Below are positions 23,251 to 34,119 of a stretch of DNA of 64,000 nucleotides, one piece after another; the stretch's first letter is position 1, and each line of letters opens with the position of its first letter. The notes under the pieces are model-generated. The model had not been told where the DNA came from and did not search any database. It was given only the letters and a program-made list of their open reading frames with translations. Both the position numbers and the translations under genes were made by a program. Source of the DNA: Erythroxylum novogranatense (lineage: Eukaryota > Streptophyta > Magnoliopsida > Malpighiales > Erythroxylaceae); contig CM057228.1 in NCBI GenBank assembly GCA_029891385.1, forward strand, positions 82,324,964 through 82,388,963, in the 5' to 3' direction.

Positions 23251-24604
23251 GGGCTGCGTTTTAGGTTTCAGACAAACCACACACAGGGTAGACTCGTCTT
23301 TTACAAGCCCTGTCCGTTGGACAGCGTCGTCTGTACCACTGATTTCGATCGGACAATATTTTACAGTCCATGTCCTTCTTGGACAGGACAAGGACCATCG
23401 TGGGACAGAAACCAAACTTCATATGGGACAGGACTTTTGCGTCCTTGTCCACTGTCTGCAGGGCTATGGACCGTAACCAAACGTAGGGTTATAGCAACAA
23501 GTGGACAGCGCGCGAAAGACTTGAGCTTGAAATTGAAGGAGAAGGAGATAATAGAAGGGGTTAGGTCTTGTGAGTGTACAGATGAGGCGGCGTACGTTAA
23601 CATCAGAGATTGGGGACTTGTAGCAGAAGCCATTGTTGCTCACTTGAAGCTTCTACTGAACGTTAACGTCTTGGGCTTGCGAGAGTAAAGAATGGGTTAT
23701 AAACGTAAGTGACGGGAATCAATTAAAAAATAGCTTTCCGGAAAAGCTAAAATTTGGGTATTTATGAGAAGCTCCAAATTTTAGCTTTTTAAAAAGCTGT
23801 ATTTTAGCTTTTTCAAAAGCTATTTCTACTTCAAAAGTGCTTTTGAAGTTTGCAGCCAAACACCCACTTTTTCTCAAAACGACTTTTGTTGTAGAAAAAA
23901 GTGCTTTTAAGGTCTTTAAAGGGTCGATTTACAAATTTATAAAATGAAGAAATTATTTTATAATTTTAAAAAGTTATTTTAAATGATATTTAATATTAAC
24001 TGATATTAATACTAAAATCAAAATAGATACTAGATCATATTCATTAGATTAATTTCACCTTTGATCCAAATCTTTGCTTAGGTTGACTTATAAGCTAATT
24101 ACTAATCAAACCTAACTAGTTAATAAGCATTGCTCTTCTATCTCTTTCTTTCTAACATGATCAGACACACCTCTTTCCCAAAGTTACGCTCTATACAAAA
24201 CCAAATATAGAGACAACTAAAGCTTTGTTTAAGGATTTCCCTGCTCCACTTTCCAATTTAAGCACCTATAGATCAATGATAAGAGTATAGTACCGTATAG
24301 ACCAGGTATTTCTTTCGTATTGGTTTAAAACACCAGACAGTGCTAGCCTATGCCGACCAATAATTGAAATACTAAAAAATTATCAAATCTAATTGAAAAA
24401 TTATATTTTCTAGGGACTAAATTGAAAATTCCAAAAATTTTATCCTTAAATCTTTAATCACTCGATTCTCCCTTCCACCAGTACTCCCTCCCACGAGTCT
24501 TCTCCTCCCCCCTTGTCAGAGATTGAGAGTTTAATACCAAAGTTCTTCCCCTTTTTTTTTTTAAATTAACTAATCCTTTGTTTAAATGAGATCCTAAAAT
24601 TCAA
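23251..24604. other. Non-coding stretch with a hairpin and MITE-like sequence
   Basis: Contains a perfect 16-bp inverted repeat (23742-23757 with 23774-23789, 16-nt loop). Next comes AAAGCACTTTT/GCAGCCAAACACCC-type sequence (23800-23920), of the kind often seen at ends of plant DNA transposons and MITEs. No matching partner end was located. 23940-24604 shows nothing recognisable beyond AT-rich and C-rich tracts. Confidence 0.4.
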
Positions 24605-24609
24605 CTTAA
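24605..24609. repeat. Target duplication CTTAA of solo LTR A2 (left)
   Basis: CTTAA here and at 45673-45677, directly outside TGTTGG and CCAACA. Confidence 0.93.
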
Positions 24610-24860
24610 TGTTGGAGTTATGTAAATACAATGCCTTGAAAAGCAAGTGTATTTACATGTAAGTTAATCTTCTTCAGTTACAGTTTTGTAATGAAAATAT
24701 TTATTATTAATAAAACAAAAGGAGTTTGGTTTTTATGAGCATTATATATCTAGTCATCAGATACCGAGAATCTTTTGTAAGTAATATATATATACATAGA
24801 GATATATAGGAAATATGTATATTATAAGAATCTAGAATAATGGATTCACAGTTGAATAAT

Positions 24861-25040
24861 TGTAGAAAATAGAGAAAATAGGAAGAGAAAATCTCCCTTT
24901 CTCATTCATCATATGTGATTATATACAGCAGACTCCTAAACAAAGTAAACTCCTAAAATTGAGCAACAAGAAATCTCTAGAATAGGAAAGATATCAATAC
25001 AGATATATACAAAATAATATCCAAAAAAATATGCCTAATA
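24861..25040 (-). mobile_element. 3' LTR of copia B
   Basis: 180 bp, starting TGTAGAAA and ending GCCTAATA on the plus strand. In the element's sense it runs TATTAGG...CTACA, so the 5' terminal dinucleotide is TA rather than TG. The same ends occur in the other LTR, and the ATAAT duplication fixes them. A polypurine tract (CCAAATTGAGGGGGG in sense) follows at 25041-25055. Confidence 0.9.
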
Positions 25041-25046
25041 CCCCCC

Positions 25047-25174
25047 TCAATTTGGAGCATGAATATCTAGAATGCCCAACTTGCGAAGAAGAAAATCAAA
25101 CTTGTCTTTCCACAAAGCCTTTGTAAAAATTTCAGCAAGCTGAGTTGAAGTGTGCACATACACTGTGACAATAT
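25047..25174 (-). pseudogene. C-terminal end of copia B pol, separated by copia C
   Basis: Minus strand reads VTVYVHTSTQLAEIFTKAL and KLGILDIHAPN then a TGA stop at 25047-25049, the usual copia pol end. It continues the frame of 29722-30469 (CHFIRDEISAGNI) once copia C and one AATAT copy are removed. The stop codon overlaps the polypurine tract. Confidence 0.88.
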
Positions 25175-25432
25175 TGTTATGGACGATCAATCACAATAAT
25201 CAAAGAGCAATGCGGAAATAAAACCAACACACAGATTTACGTGGTTCACCAAAATATGGCTACGTCCACGGGCGGCTAGGGTTTTTTATTAACTGTGAAT
25301 TGTTTTCGATAATATGATACACTAGGAGAATAGAATACAAAAGGCATAACACTAGGGCTTTTTTTAGTTGGATCCACGAATGTGAGCCTGGTGTAAAGTC
25401 TAGTATGTTTTATCAGGCTTCATATCTCAACA
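25175..25432 (-). mobile_element. 3' LTR of copia C
   Basis: 258 bp. Against the 5' LTR it lacks a ~20-bp repeated segment (see 29439-29716) and shows scattered substitutions. In sense, CCAAGTAAGAGAAT (25433-25446) precedes the LTR as a weak polypurine tract. Confidence 0.9.
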
Positions 25433-25528
25433 ATTCTCTTACTTGGAGACTGATTCAGTCAACCCAACCGTTTTCATTCTCCATACCAATGTACCTAACA
25501 AACTCACCTAGCCACAACTTCTCCCATG

Positions 25529-27150
25529 CTATGGTAGAAGACTAACTGAGGCCTTGCACAACGCTAGTTTCCTAGCGTCCACACCTTTAGTCAACATGTC
25601 TGCCGGATTCTTAGCACCATCAATCTTCTTCAAACATATCTCACCTTCTTCCACCAAACTGCGAGTGAAGTGGTACCTACGCCGGATGTGTTTAGTTCTA
25701 AAATGATAAACTGGATTCTTCACCAGCTGTATGGCACTCTGATTATCAGTGAAGAGAACCTTGTCATGCTACTTCTTGCCCAACTCATCCAAGTAATTAA
25801 TCAACCATATCATCTCCTTACCAGCTTCAGCTATTGCAACATATTCAACCTCTGTAGATGACATAGAGACACACTTATGGAGTTTAGACATCCAACTCAC
25901 TACTATCCCATCTATAGTGTAGACATACTTGGATGTACTCTTGCTTGAATCCACATCTCCACTAAGATCAGCATCAACAAAATCCTCCAGCACTACCTTG
26001 TCATTCCCATAACAAAGTGAGGTGCTAATTGTTCCTTTCAAGTATCTCAAAAGCCACTTTACAACTTCCCAATGTTCTTTTCTTGGATCTGACATGTATC
26101 TGCTCACAGCTCCCACTACATGTGTTATATCAGGCCTCGTGCAGACCATAACATACATCAGACTCCCAACTGCAAAAGCATAAGGCACTTTTTTCATATG
26201 CTCATTTGATTGCTCCTTTGACAATTTGAGATGGTTAGCTAAAGGCATGTTCTTGAGCTTAGCATCATCAACTTTGAACCTGGACAACACCTTCTCAATG
26301 TATTGCTCCTGGGACAAAATTAGAATTTCAGCAGACCGGTCTCGGGAAATCCTCGTCCCTAAAATCTGTTTTGTTACACTCAAATCTTTCATCTCAAACT
26401 CTGATGATAGTCTCCCTTTAAGATTATTTATCTCCTCCATACTTGAACCTACAATTAACATATCATCCACATACAGAAGTAAAATAACAAAGGAGTCAGT
26501 AAACTTCTTGATGTAACAACACTGATCCTTTTCACTCCTGTGATAACCGTTTCTGAACATGAAGGAGTCAAACTTCTTGTACTATTGTCTTGGAGCCTGC
26601 TTCAATTCATACAAACTCATTTTGAGCTTACATACCATGTGTTCCTTACCAACAACCTCATATCCCTCAGGTTGCTGTATGTAGATTTCTTCCTCTAGAT
26701 CCCCTTGTAAAAATGCTATTTTTACTTCCATCTGCTCAAGGTGCAAGTTCTCTGCTGCAACAATACTTAACAAAATTCTGATTGTAGTTAACTTCACAAC
26801 AGGAGAGAATATTTAAGTGTAGTCACTACATTTCCTTTGTGAATATTCCTTAACCACCAATCTAGCCTTGAACCTAACTATACCATCAATTTCATTCTTT
26901 ATCCTATAAACCCACTTGTTCAACAAAGCTTTCTTCCCTGCAGGCAACTCAGTTAACTCCTAAGTATCATTCTTCTCAAGTGACCATATCTCATCGGCCA
27001 TGGCTTACTCCCATTTGATTGAATCCTTCACTTGCAAAGCCTCATCAAAAGATTTTGGTTCTCCTCCATCAGTTAATAACAAATAATGCAAGGATGGTGA
27101 ATACCTTTCGGGTGGCCTGATAATCCTGGTAGATCTCCTCAACATTATCT
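25529..27150 (-). pseudogene. Copia C reverse transcriptase and RNase H
   Basis: Minus strand. RT: RIKNEIDGIVRFKARLVVK (26850-26910), then [20 protein letters not shown] and [20 protein letters not shown] (26582-26797), then LLLYVDDMLIVGSS (near 26450-26480) with the YVDD centre intact. RNase H: SSTEVEYVAIAEAGKEMIWL (25800-25870) and RRYHFTRSLVEEGEICLKKI (25600-25680), ending ADMLTKGVDARKL. Breaks are few: Trp to stop at ~26582 (PRQ*YKKFDSF), a stop at ~25766 (GKK*HDKVLF), one near 26815 (DYT*IFSPV). All are single-codon nonsense changes in otherwise continuous frames. Confidence 0.9.
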
Positions 27151-27990
27151 CAGGTGTGACTGGTTGCTATTCTGATTTTGCAACAATATGTTCTGGATTT
27201 TCGGACAACTGAACCTCAGCTCCCACTTCTTTTGCATCTTTAGGTTGCACCCTAAACTTGTCCTTATATAGGACATTCTCATCAAATGTCACATCATAAT
27301 GTCTCAAGATCTTCCTATTCTTGTCATCCCAAAATTTGTATCCAAACTGATCCGAACCATACCTAATGAAATAGCACTTCAAAGCCTTTGCATCAATCTT
27401 GTCTCTCTTCTCTGGATCAATATGAACATAGGCAGCACACCCAAAAGTTCACAGGTGAGTAAGCTTGACCTCCTTACTTGACCAAACCTCTTCTGGAATC
27501 TTGAAATCCAAAGGAACTGAAGGGCCTCTATTTATCAAATATGCAGCTGTGCTCACTGCATCTGCCCAAAACATTTTTGGCAGCCCAACATGTAACCTCA
27601 TGCTTCTTGCTCGCTCATTCAATGTTCTATTCATCCTTTCAGCAATCCCATTCTGTCTTGCCTTGCCAGGAACCGTCATGATGCACCTGATTCCCTTATC
27701 AACACAGAACTTCTTGAATTCTGTAAAATCATACTCTCCACCATTATTAGATCTTAAACATTTAATCTTCGACCCAGTCTGATTTTCAACTTCAGCCTTC
27801 CACCTCTTAAAGGTAATAAACACATCTGACTTATGTTTTAGAAAGTAAACCCATACCTTCCTGCTGAAGTCATCAATAAAGGTGACGTAATATCTCGAAC
27901 CACCAAGAGAGAAGACTGGAGATGGCCCCCACATGTCTGTGTGTACTAGTTCTAACCGTTCTGCCTTTGGTTCTCTACTAGCCTTTATGA
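27151..27990 (-). pseudogene. Copia C integrase
   Basis: Minus strand. The core at 27449-27934 includes YVTFIDDFSRKVWVYFLKHK (first Asp), CLRSNNGGEYDF and NGIAERMNRTLNERARSM (Glu). The second catalytic Asp of the usual SDNGGEY motif is Asn here. 27167-27382 is the C-terminal part (CYFIRYGSDQFGYKFWDDKN). A stop separates the two. With the Asp lost, the enzyme should not integrate. Confidence 0.88.
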
Positions 27991-28429
27991 AACTAACTCG
28001 TTTCTACTTTCCCAAAACACAACTCTCACAAAAACCCAAATCAACAAATTTCAAACCTTGCAAATACCCCTTTGAAGCTAGCATCTTCATCCCCTTCTGA
28101 CTCATATGTCTTAGTCTGTTATGCCACAGACTCGAGCTAGATGTACTATTGACTACAGCAACCATATTCGAACACCCTGCTATACTGTATAAAGTTCCAA
28201 ATTTTGTGCCACGTGCTATCACCATAGCTCCCTTCACAATTTTCCAGGAACTCTCCCCGAAAACTGCCCTATAACCTATGCTATCCAACTTACTAATAGA
28301 AATTATATTCTTCTTCAAATCAGGAATATATCTGACATCCTGCAACTTCCATCTACCTCCATATGAGGTCTGTATATACATGTCCCCTTTTCCAGTAATC
28401 TCCAAGGCTTTGTTATCAGCAAGATACAC
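27991..28429 (-). pseudogene. Copia C protease end and pre-integrase region
   Basis: Minus strand frame 28004-28429: MYLADNKALEITGKGDMYI (end of the protease region), NIISISKLDSIGY, and the zinc-binding pre-integrase sequence LWHNRLRHMSQKGMKMLASK followed by FCESCVLGK. It joins the upstream frame through a 25-bp direct duplication at ~28419-28468 that shifts the reading frame. Confidence 0.85.
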
Positions 28430-28863
28430 CTTCCCAAAATTTCAGCAAGATACACCTTCCCAAAATTTCTAGACTTAAAATTATGGAATATCTCTCTGCT
28501 TAGAGAAGAGTGGAATGATGCACCGGAATCAAGTATCCAGGAGTCAACCGGGCTATCCACACTAAGAATTAAGGCGTCACCAATGTCTTCCGTTGAACAT
28601 ACAAAATCATCATCTTCATGAGGTTTATTGTTCCTCTGACCTTTCTTCTTCTTAGGTGTAGGGAAATCCTTTTTAAAATGTCCTTTTTCACTATAGTTCC
28701 AACAAAAGACCTCGTTTTTGCCTTTAGATTTTCCCCGCCCTTTTGATTTCGATCGACCATGTTTACTATGGCCTCCCTTCGACTTTCTCCTGCCCCTTCC
28801 TTCGACACTGAGTGTGTTACTAGACGAATCTCTGATTTCCCTTTTGCGAATGCTCTCGCTCAA
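28430..28863 (-). pseudogene. Copia C nucleocapsid and protease
   Basis: Minus strand. A basic stretch (KSKGGHSKHGRSKSKGRGKS) precedes a zinc knuckle that reads CWNYSEKGHFKKDFP; the usual second and last Cys are Tyr and Phe, so it should not hold zinc. The aspartic protease active site is intact: DSWILDSGASFHSS at ~28520-28560. Confidence 0.88.
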
Positions 28864-29396
28864 GACAACATCTTAGACTTCATCAAACTTTAGCTTCTCA
28901 GACCCACTCGAACTACTAATTGCGAAAACAACAGTATCCTATGACTCGAGTAGAGAGGACATCAAAATCAGGGCTCTAATCTCATCATCAAAATTAATAT
29001 CAATAGAGCTTAATTGAATGATAATCATATTAAATTCGTTAATATGATCTGTGACAAATCCACTTTCAAACATCTCCAGATTGAATAGACGACGCATCAG
29101 ATATACCTTATTGATAGCCGACGGTTTTTCGTACATGTTAGACAGTGCCTTCAATACTCCTACAGTCGTTGTCTCCTTAACGATATTGAAGGCAACGTTT
29201 CTTGCCAACGACAAATAAATCAACCCTAACGCCTGCCGATCTTTTAGATCCCAAACCTCCTGTCTCATGGTTTCTGCTTCATCCTTAACAAGGGTTCATG
29301 GAGGTTTCTCTGATATAGATAATCTTCCATTTGCATCTTCTAGAAACCAAAATCGTTTCCATCAAATTTCTCAATTTGAAACTTTATGCCTTCCAT
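28864..29396 (-). pseudogene. Copia C gag
   Basis: Minus strand. The likely start is the ATG complementary to 29394-29396 (MEGIKFQIEKFDGNDFGF, then a stop where Trp is expected). 28939-29268 continues as VWDLKDRQALGLIYLSLARN and VYLMRRLFNLEMFESGFVTD, typical copia gag. A frameshift lies near 29270. Confidence 0.85.
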
Positions 29397-29420
29397 CTTT
29401 TCAAATTGTTGTGATACGAA

Positions 29421-29436
29421 CCAAGCTTTGATACCA
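29421..29436 (-). promoter_or_regulatory. Primer binding site of copia C
   Basis: Minus strand TGGTATCAAAGCTTGG, two bases after the LTR end; initiator-Met-tRNA type. Confidence 0.9.
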
Positions 29437-29438
29437 GT

Positions 29439-29716
29439 TGTTATGGGCGATCAATCACAATAATCAAAGAATAGTGCAGAAAATAAAACGAACATACAGA
29501 TTTATGTGGTTTACCAAAATATGGCTACATCTACAGGCAGCTAGGGTTTTTTATTCACTATGAATTGTTTTCGATAATATGATACACTAGGAGAATAGAA
29601 TATAAAAGGCATAACGCTAGGGTTTTTTTAGTTGGATCCACGAACATAGGCCTAGATCAATGAACGTGGGCCTAGTGTAAAGTACAATACATTTTGTCAG
29701 GCTCCATATCTCAACA
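29439..29716 (-). mobile_element. 5' LTR of copia C
   Basis: 278 bp. The extra length against its partner comes from a local duplication around 29640-29670, where a CACGAAC...GGCCTAG-type block is present twice. Confidence 0.9.
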
Positions 29717-29721
29717 AATAT

Positions 29722-31330
29722 TCCCAGCACTTATCTCATCACGAATGAAGTGACAATCGATTTCTATGTGCTTCATATGTTCATGATAAATTGGGTTAGC
29801 AGCTATGTGCATTGCTGCCTGACTATCACAATAGAGATGCATAGGACCAAAACAAGCAACACCAAGAAAACCCAACAAACTCTGCAGCCACTTAAGTTCA
29901 CAACTTGTGATTGTCATAGCTTGGTACTTAGTTTCAGTAGAGGAACGAGAAATAGTCTGTTGCTTCTTAGTTTTTGAAGAAATGGGTGAATTACCCAAGA
30001 GAATGAAATAACCAGTCAAAGACCTTCGTTTCAAGGGACAACTAGCCCAATCAGAATCATAATAAGCATACAGATTCATATCATAATTTGAACCCAAAAA
30101 TATGCCTTGTCGTAGATTGTCTTTCAAATACTGCACAACAAGCAAAGCTGTGTCCCAATGCTCTTGCTTCGGTTGTTGCATAAATTGAGCAAGATTATGA
30201 ATACAATAAGACAGCTCGGGGCGAGTGATAGTCAGGTGAATAAGCTGTCCCACCAAGTGTCTATATGGAGTCGGATTTTTTAAACTCGCACCAGTAGCAA
30301 GAACTAGTTTGTGGTTTTGTTTAAATGGAGTTGCAGCCGGTTTAGCCCCTAAGAAACTAGTTTCAGATATGATATCCAATGCATATTTATGTTGGCATAA
30401 GAATATACCATCAGAATTACTAGCCACCTCTATCCCTAATAAATACTTGAGAGATCCCAAGTCTTTCATTCAAAAACATTGGCTTAAATAATCTTTGAAT
30501 TGATGAAAAATTACATCATCATTCCCAAAAATAATAAGATCATCAACATAGATGAGAATATTTAACTGAACATCCCCATCCCAAAATTGAAAGAAAGAGT
30601 AATCAGAGACTGATTGCGAAAAGCCAAACTTTTTCAAGGAATATGCCAGCTTAGCAAACCAACACCGAGGAGTCTATCTCAATCCATACAACGATTTTTG
30701 AAGTTTACAAACCTTGCCCAAAGAAGAAGAAGCGAAACCCGATGGCATCTTCATGTACACTTCTTCATCGAGATCACTGTGTAAAAAAGCATTTTGCACA
30801 TCCATTTGATGCAAATTCCAGTTCTTTGTAGCGACAACAACAAGTAAAGTATGCACTGTAACCATTTTTGCAGTGGGAGCAAAAGTCTCATGATAGTCGA
30901 TTCCTTCAACCTGATTATTGCTAAGAATCACCAATCATGCTTTACATCGCTCAATGCTTCCATCAGAATGATATTTAATTCTATAAACCCACTTGCTGCG
31001 AATTGCTTTCTTCCCTGGTGGCAAATCCACTACTGCCCATGTGCCATTGTCCTCAAGAGCCTGTATTTCATTTCTCATTGCCTCTCTCCAACAATCTTCT
31101 TTGACAGCTTCAACATATGAAGTAGGTTCACGTCTTGTAGTAATACTTGCCAAAAAGCACCGGTGTTGCAAGGAAATCTTATCATAATTCACAAAATTTG
31201 ATATAGGATAGAGAGTACCTGAGGAAGTTGATTGGAGTGGTGAGCACGCAGAGGGGCTTAATTTGATGGTGTGAGTCACATAGTCTTTTAAACGAATAGA
31301 GGGCAATTTCACTCATTGTCCCTTTCCTAA
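29722..31330 (-). pseudogene. Copia B reverse transcriptase and RNase H
   Basis: Minus strand. RT begins with EAVKEDCWREAMRNEIQALE and NGTWAVVDLPPGKKAIRSKW (30935-31150). It continues as VEGIDYHETFAPTAKMVTVH and WNLHQMDVQNAFLHSDLDEE (30674-30934), then a YVDD-containing stretch near 30530-30555. 29711-30469 gives MKDLGSLKYLLGIEV and TETKYQAMTITSCELKWLQS (RNase H). Stops occur near 30470, 30675 and 30934. The frame is cut at 29722 by copia C and resumes at 25174. Confidence 0.9.
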
Positions 31331-32514
31331 GGGTTCTTCTGAAGCATCATCATTTCCCACACCATTATTTTTCCAAGTTTCCGTCTTCAGTGCTTGCGTT
31401 CACAACAGTCAAGGTCTCTACATCACAAGTTTCCTCAACTTCTCTACCCTTTTCGATGACTTGGCCTTCTCCATCAACATTACCCAATTCCTCCCTATCA
31501 CCATGCCATCCTTGAGCACCAAATTTGTTCAAATCATCAACAAAAACATTTTTATTGACATACAGAAAATCAGTTGCAACAAACACCACATCTCTTGAAA
31601 CAAAATATTCACAAGTCTCCAAGTCATACAACCTCTATCCTTTCTTTCCAAATGGATACCCAACAAAAATGCATTTGCTACTCCGACTAGCGAATTTATC
31701 TTTGTCTCGATTCAAATGATGACTATAACAAAGACATCCAAATGTTTGAACATTTTTGTAAGATGGATGCTGTCCAAATAGAATTTCATAGGGAGTTTTA
31801 CCATTTAGAAGCAAAGATGGAGTTCTATTAATCAAATACCCAGCCGTAAGAACACACTCACCCCAAAACTCAATAGGCAATTGTGATTGAAATTGCAGTG
31901 CTCGTGCCACGTTTAGAATATGACATTGTTTTCTCTCCACTCGCCCATTCTATTGAGGAGTCCTAACACAAGAAGTTTGATAGGCAATACCATTTTCATC
32001 AAAGTAATTTTTGAAACTCACAAATTCACTTTCATTGTCACTTTTAATAGTTTTTACATCTTTCTTAAATTGCCTTTGAATCACTGCCATGAAATTCTTA
32101 AGAACAGTACCTACTTCATGTTTTCCATTCAACAAGTATATCTACACAGCAAGAGAACAATCATCCACAATAGTCAAAAAATAATTTTCTCCACAAGAAG
32201 CCGAAACTCTATACGGTCCCCACAAATCACAATGTATCAAATGAAAACATTTTTTTGGCTTTATTGTCACTAGAAGAAAACACTTCTCTTGTTTGCTTAG
32301 CTCTAAAACAAATATCACAAGCTTTATTATTATCTTTATCAAATTGAACTATTTCAGGAATCAATTCTAACACCTTAGAAGAGGGGTGTCCCATTCGCCT
32401 TTGCCAAAGATCAAAAGACACAATTCTGTCCATCTTGTAAGCATGAAGTGGAGCTGCTTCTTTGAGAAAATAAAGCCCCTCACATTGCTCACCTACCCCA
32501 ATCACCTTCCTCAA
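31331..32514 (-). pseudogene. Copia B integrase
   Basis: Minus strand. Pre-integrase: FDLWQRRMGHPSSKVLELIP and CDICFRAKQTRE (32227-32514). Core: HCDLWGPYRV with LTIVDDCSL (first Asp, 32142-32260), TIKSDNESEFVSF (second Asp, ~32030; the usual Gly is Glu) and NGRVERK (Glu, ~31940). C-terminal part: FGCLCYSHHLNRDKDKF (31635-31760), then LYDLETCEYFVSRDVVF. In-frame stops fall near 32142, 31947 and 31632. Confidence 0.88.
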
Positions 32515-32559
32515 ACTTTGGTCCTATATAACACAAATTTTGTCAGTTAGTTGAATTAC

Positions 32560-32952
32560 CAACTTTGAATCTCTAAGGAGCTATGATATAGAAATTAAAT
32601 TGCATATTAATTTTGGCACAAAGAGAACATGCTGCAATTTTAATGCTCCTCCAAGAAAAACAGTCCCTTCTTTCACGGCCATGGTCTCCACTCCATTAGG
32701 CAACCTAACTGGACATGGCACAATGTCTCTCACTTCACTCATACAAACATATGCCCCAATCATATAATTGGAAGCTTCAGAATCGATAATCCAGGGTAGA
32801 AGATTTTGCTTACCCATAAACCTTTCATTAGTACCAGCTTTGTGAGAGCTTAACATTCCTAGCAACATAGCCCACTGCTCATCATTCAAACCCACAATTC
32901 CTTTTCTATTTGCATTAGTTGTGGAAGCTCTTCCACCATTAGTTCTAGAAGT
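32560..32952 (-). pseudogene. Copia B protease
   Basis: Minus strand 32581-32895: WIIDSEASNYMIG, where copia proteases normally have D-S-G-A; the active-site Gly is Glu. Then LKLQHVLFVPKLICNLISIS, the standard end of the domain. The Gly change should abolish activity. Confidence 0.85.
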
Positions 32953-33490
32953 TTAAGTTGCGTTTGCTCGTGGAAGTCCTGCCTTATCTTGTTCACCACC
33001 AGCACCGTGTTTACGCCCTCCACCACATCCAAAGGAAGTCATTCGTGGTCTATTTCCCCACCATTCAGGGTACCCTATCAATTGAAAACAAGAATCTGCA
33101 TTGTGTCGTTCCTGTTTGCAATTTGGGCATACCACATTCTTATCCTTTATGTCCCCATAAATGTCAACTTCCTGTTTGCATTGCAAAGCTTATTGGATTT
33201 CCTCTTTTTTCTTTTGAATGAGTCACTATCCGCACCCTTTCTTGTTACACCACAATCGCGTACACTCGATTCAAATAAGGTAGGGGCTCAGTACTCAAGA
33301 TATTGGAACATACTGTTCTATAGCCTTCTTCATCTAATCCCATTAGAAATTGATGAACCCTCTCCTCTTCATGCTTCTTTTCCTAATCATCTACCAAGAT
33401 GCATCTGCATCCAGTACAAGTACATACTGGTATCTTGTCATAATTGTTCAATTCATCCCAAATCGTTTTAAGCTGACCATAATAGGCAAT
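32953..33490 (-). pseudogene. Copia B gag C-terminus with zinc knuckle
   Basis: Minus strand 32953-33186: VCPNCKQERHNADSCFQLIG, a CX2CX4HX4C knuckle (here all Cys/His kept), followed by YPEWWGNRPRM, the RE1-type signature. 33190-33490 is gag with broken frame. Confidence 0.82.
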
Positions 33491-33927
33491 AATGGCCTGT
33501 CCATTCTATTTGCAGTTTGTCAAATTTGACCTCAATTGCCGAACACGAGGTCCATTCCTAATAGAAAATCGCTCCTTGATGTCATCCCACAAATCTTTCA
33601 CAATCTCTATATGTGAAATAGTTGAGCGAAGTTTGGGTTCAATGATATTAAACACCCATGATACCAGCATAGAGTTGTCTGTCCACCAATCTTCAATTTC
33701 CAGTGCATCCTCAGCTGGTTGTTTGATCATTCCATCAACAAAGCCATACTTCTTCTTAGCACAAACTGCAGTCCGCATAGCTCTTGCCCATTCATCATAA
33801 TTGTCTCCTCTCAATTGAACTTGAGTAATTACATTGCCTGGGTTATCATTCGAAATGAGAGTATAAGAGTTTAAAGGTTTCTTTTCTGAGGCAGATTTCC
33901 TCTTCTTCTTTTGATGGGTCAACCATG
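33491..33927 (-). pseudogene. Copia B gag N-terminus
   Basis: Minus strand. The natural start is probably the ATG inside or next to the primer site (MVSEPWLTHQKKKRKSASEK), so there is almost no leader. Then NVITQVQLRGDNYDEWARAM, KKKYGFVDGMIKQPAEDALE and WDDIKERFSIRNGPRVRQLR: the copia gag domain. A stop ends the frame at ~33506. An upstream in-frame ATG inside the LTR (33991) only reflects open frame through the LTR. Confidence 0.87.
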
Positions 33928-33939
33928 GCTCTGATACCA
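33927..33939 (-). promoter_or_regulatory. Primer binding site of copia B
   Basis: Minus strand TGGTATCAGAGCC, directly after the LTR end; initiator-Met-tRNA type. Confidence 0.92.
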
Positions 33940-34119
33940 TGTAGAAAGCAGAGAAAATAGGAAGAGAAAACCTCCCTTTCTCATTCATCATATGTGATTA
34001 TATATAGCAGACTCCTAAACAAAGTAAACTCCTAAAATTTAGCAACAAGAAATCTCTAAAATAGGAAAGATATCAATACAGATATATACAAAATAATATC
34101 CCCAAAAATATGCCTAATA
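33940..34119 (-). mobile_element. 5' LTR of copia B
   Basis: 180 bp, same length and ends as 24861-25040 with a handful of substitutions. Followed by the target duplication ATAAT (34120-34124), after which the A2 LTR resumes. Confidence 0.92.

Larger units (their letters stand above)
25175..29716 (-). mobile_element. Copia element C (Tnt1-like), nested in copia B
   Basis: LTRs of 258 bp (25175-25432) and 278 bp (29439-29716), ends TGTTATGG and CTCAACA, 5-bp duplication AATAT at 25170-25174 and 29717-29721, primer site at 29421-29436. Total 4542 bp. It inserted near the 3' end of copia B pol. Minus order gag, protease, integrase, RT, RNase H is complete, with relatively few disruptions, making it one of the youngest insertions here. 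Confidence 0.94.
24861..34119 (-). mobile_element. Copia element B (RE1-like), containing copia C
   Basis: Two 180-bp LTRs (24861-25040 and 33940-34119), target duplication ATAAT (24856-24860 and 34120-34124), a primer site and a polypurine tract. Without C, it is about 4.7 kb, normal for a small-LTR copia element. Minus order: gag, zinc knuckle, protease, integrase, RT, RNase H. Short LTRs and the CFQLIGYPEWW knuckle resemble RE1-type elements. Coding regions carry several stops. Confidence 0.93.

Noticed and set aside
23111..23688. Possible host protein in a GC-richer patch
   Set aside because: Overlapping ORFs on both strands over short repeats; no recognisable domain, start context or exon structure.
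31920..32273. ORF of 117 codons on the plus strand
   Set aside because: Antisense shadow of the copia B integrase.
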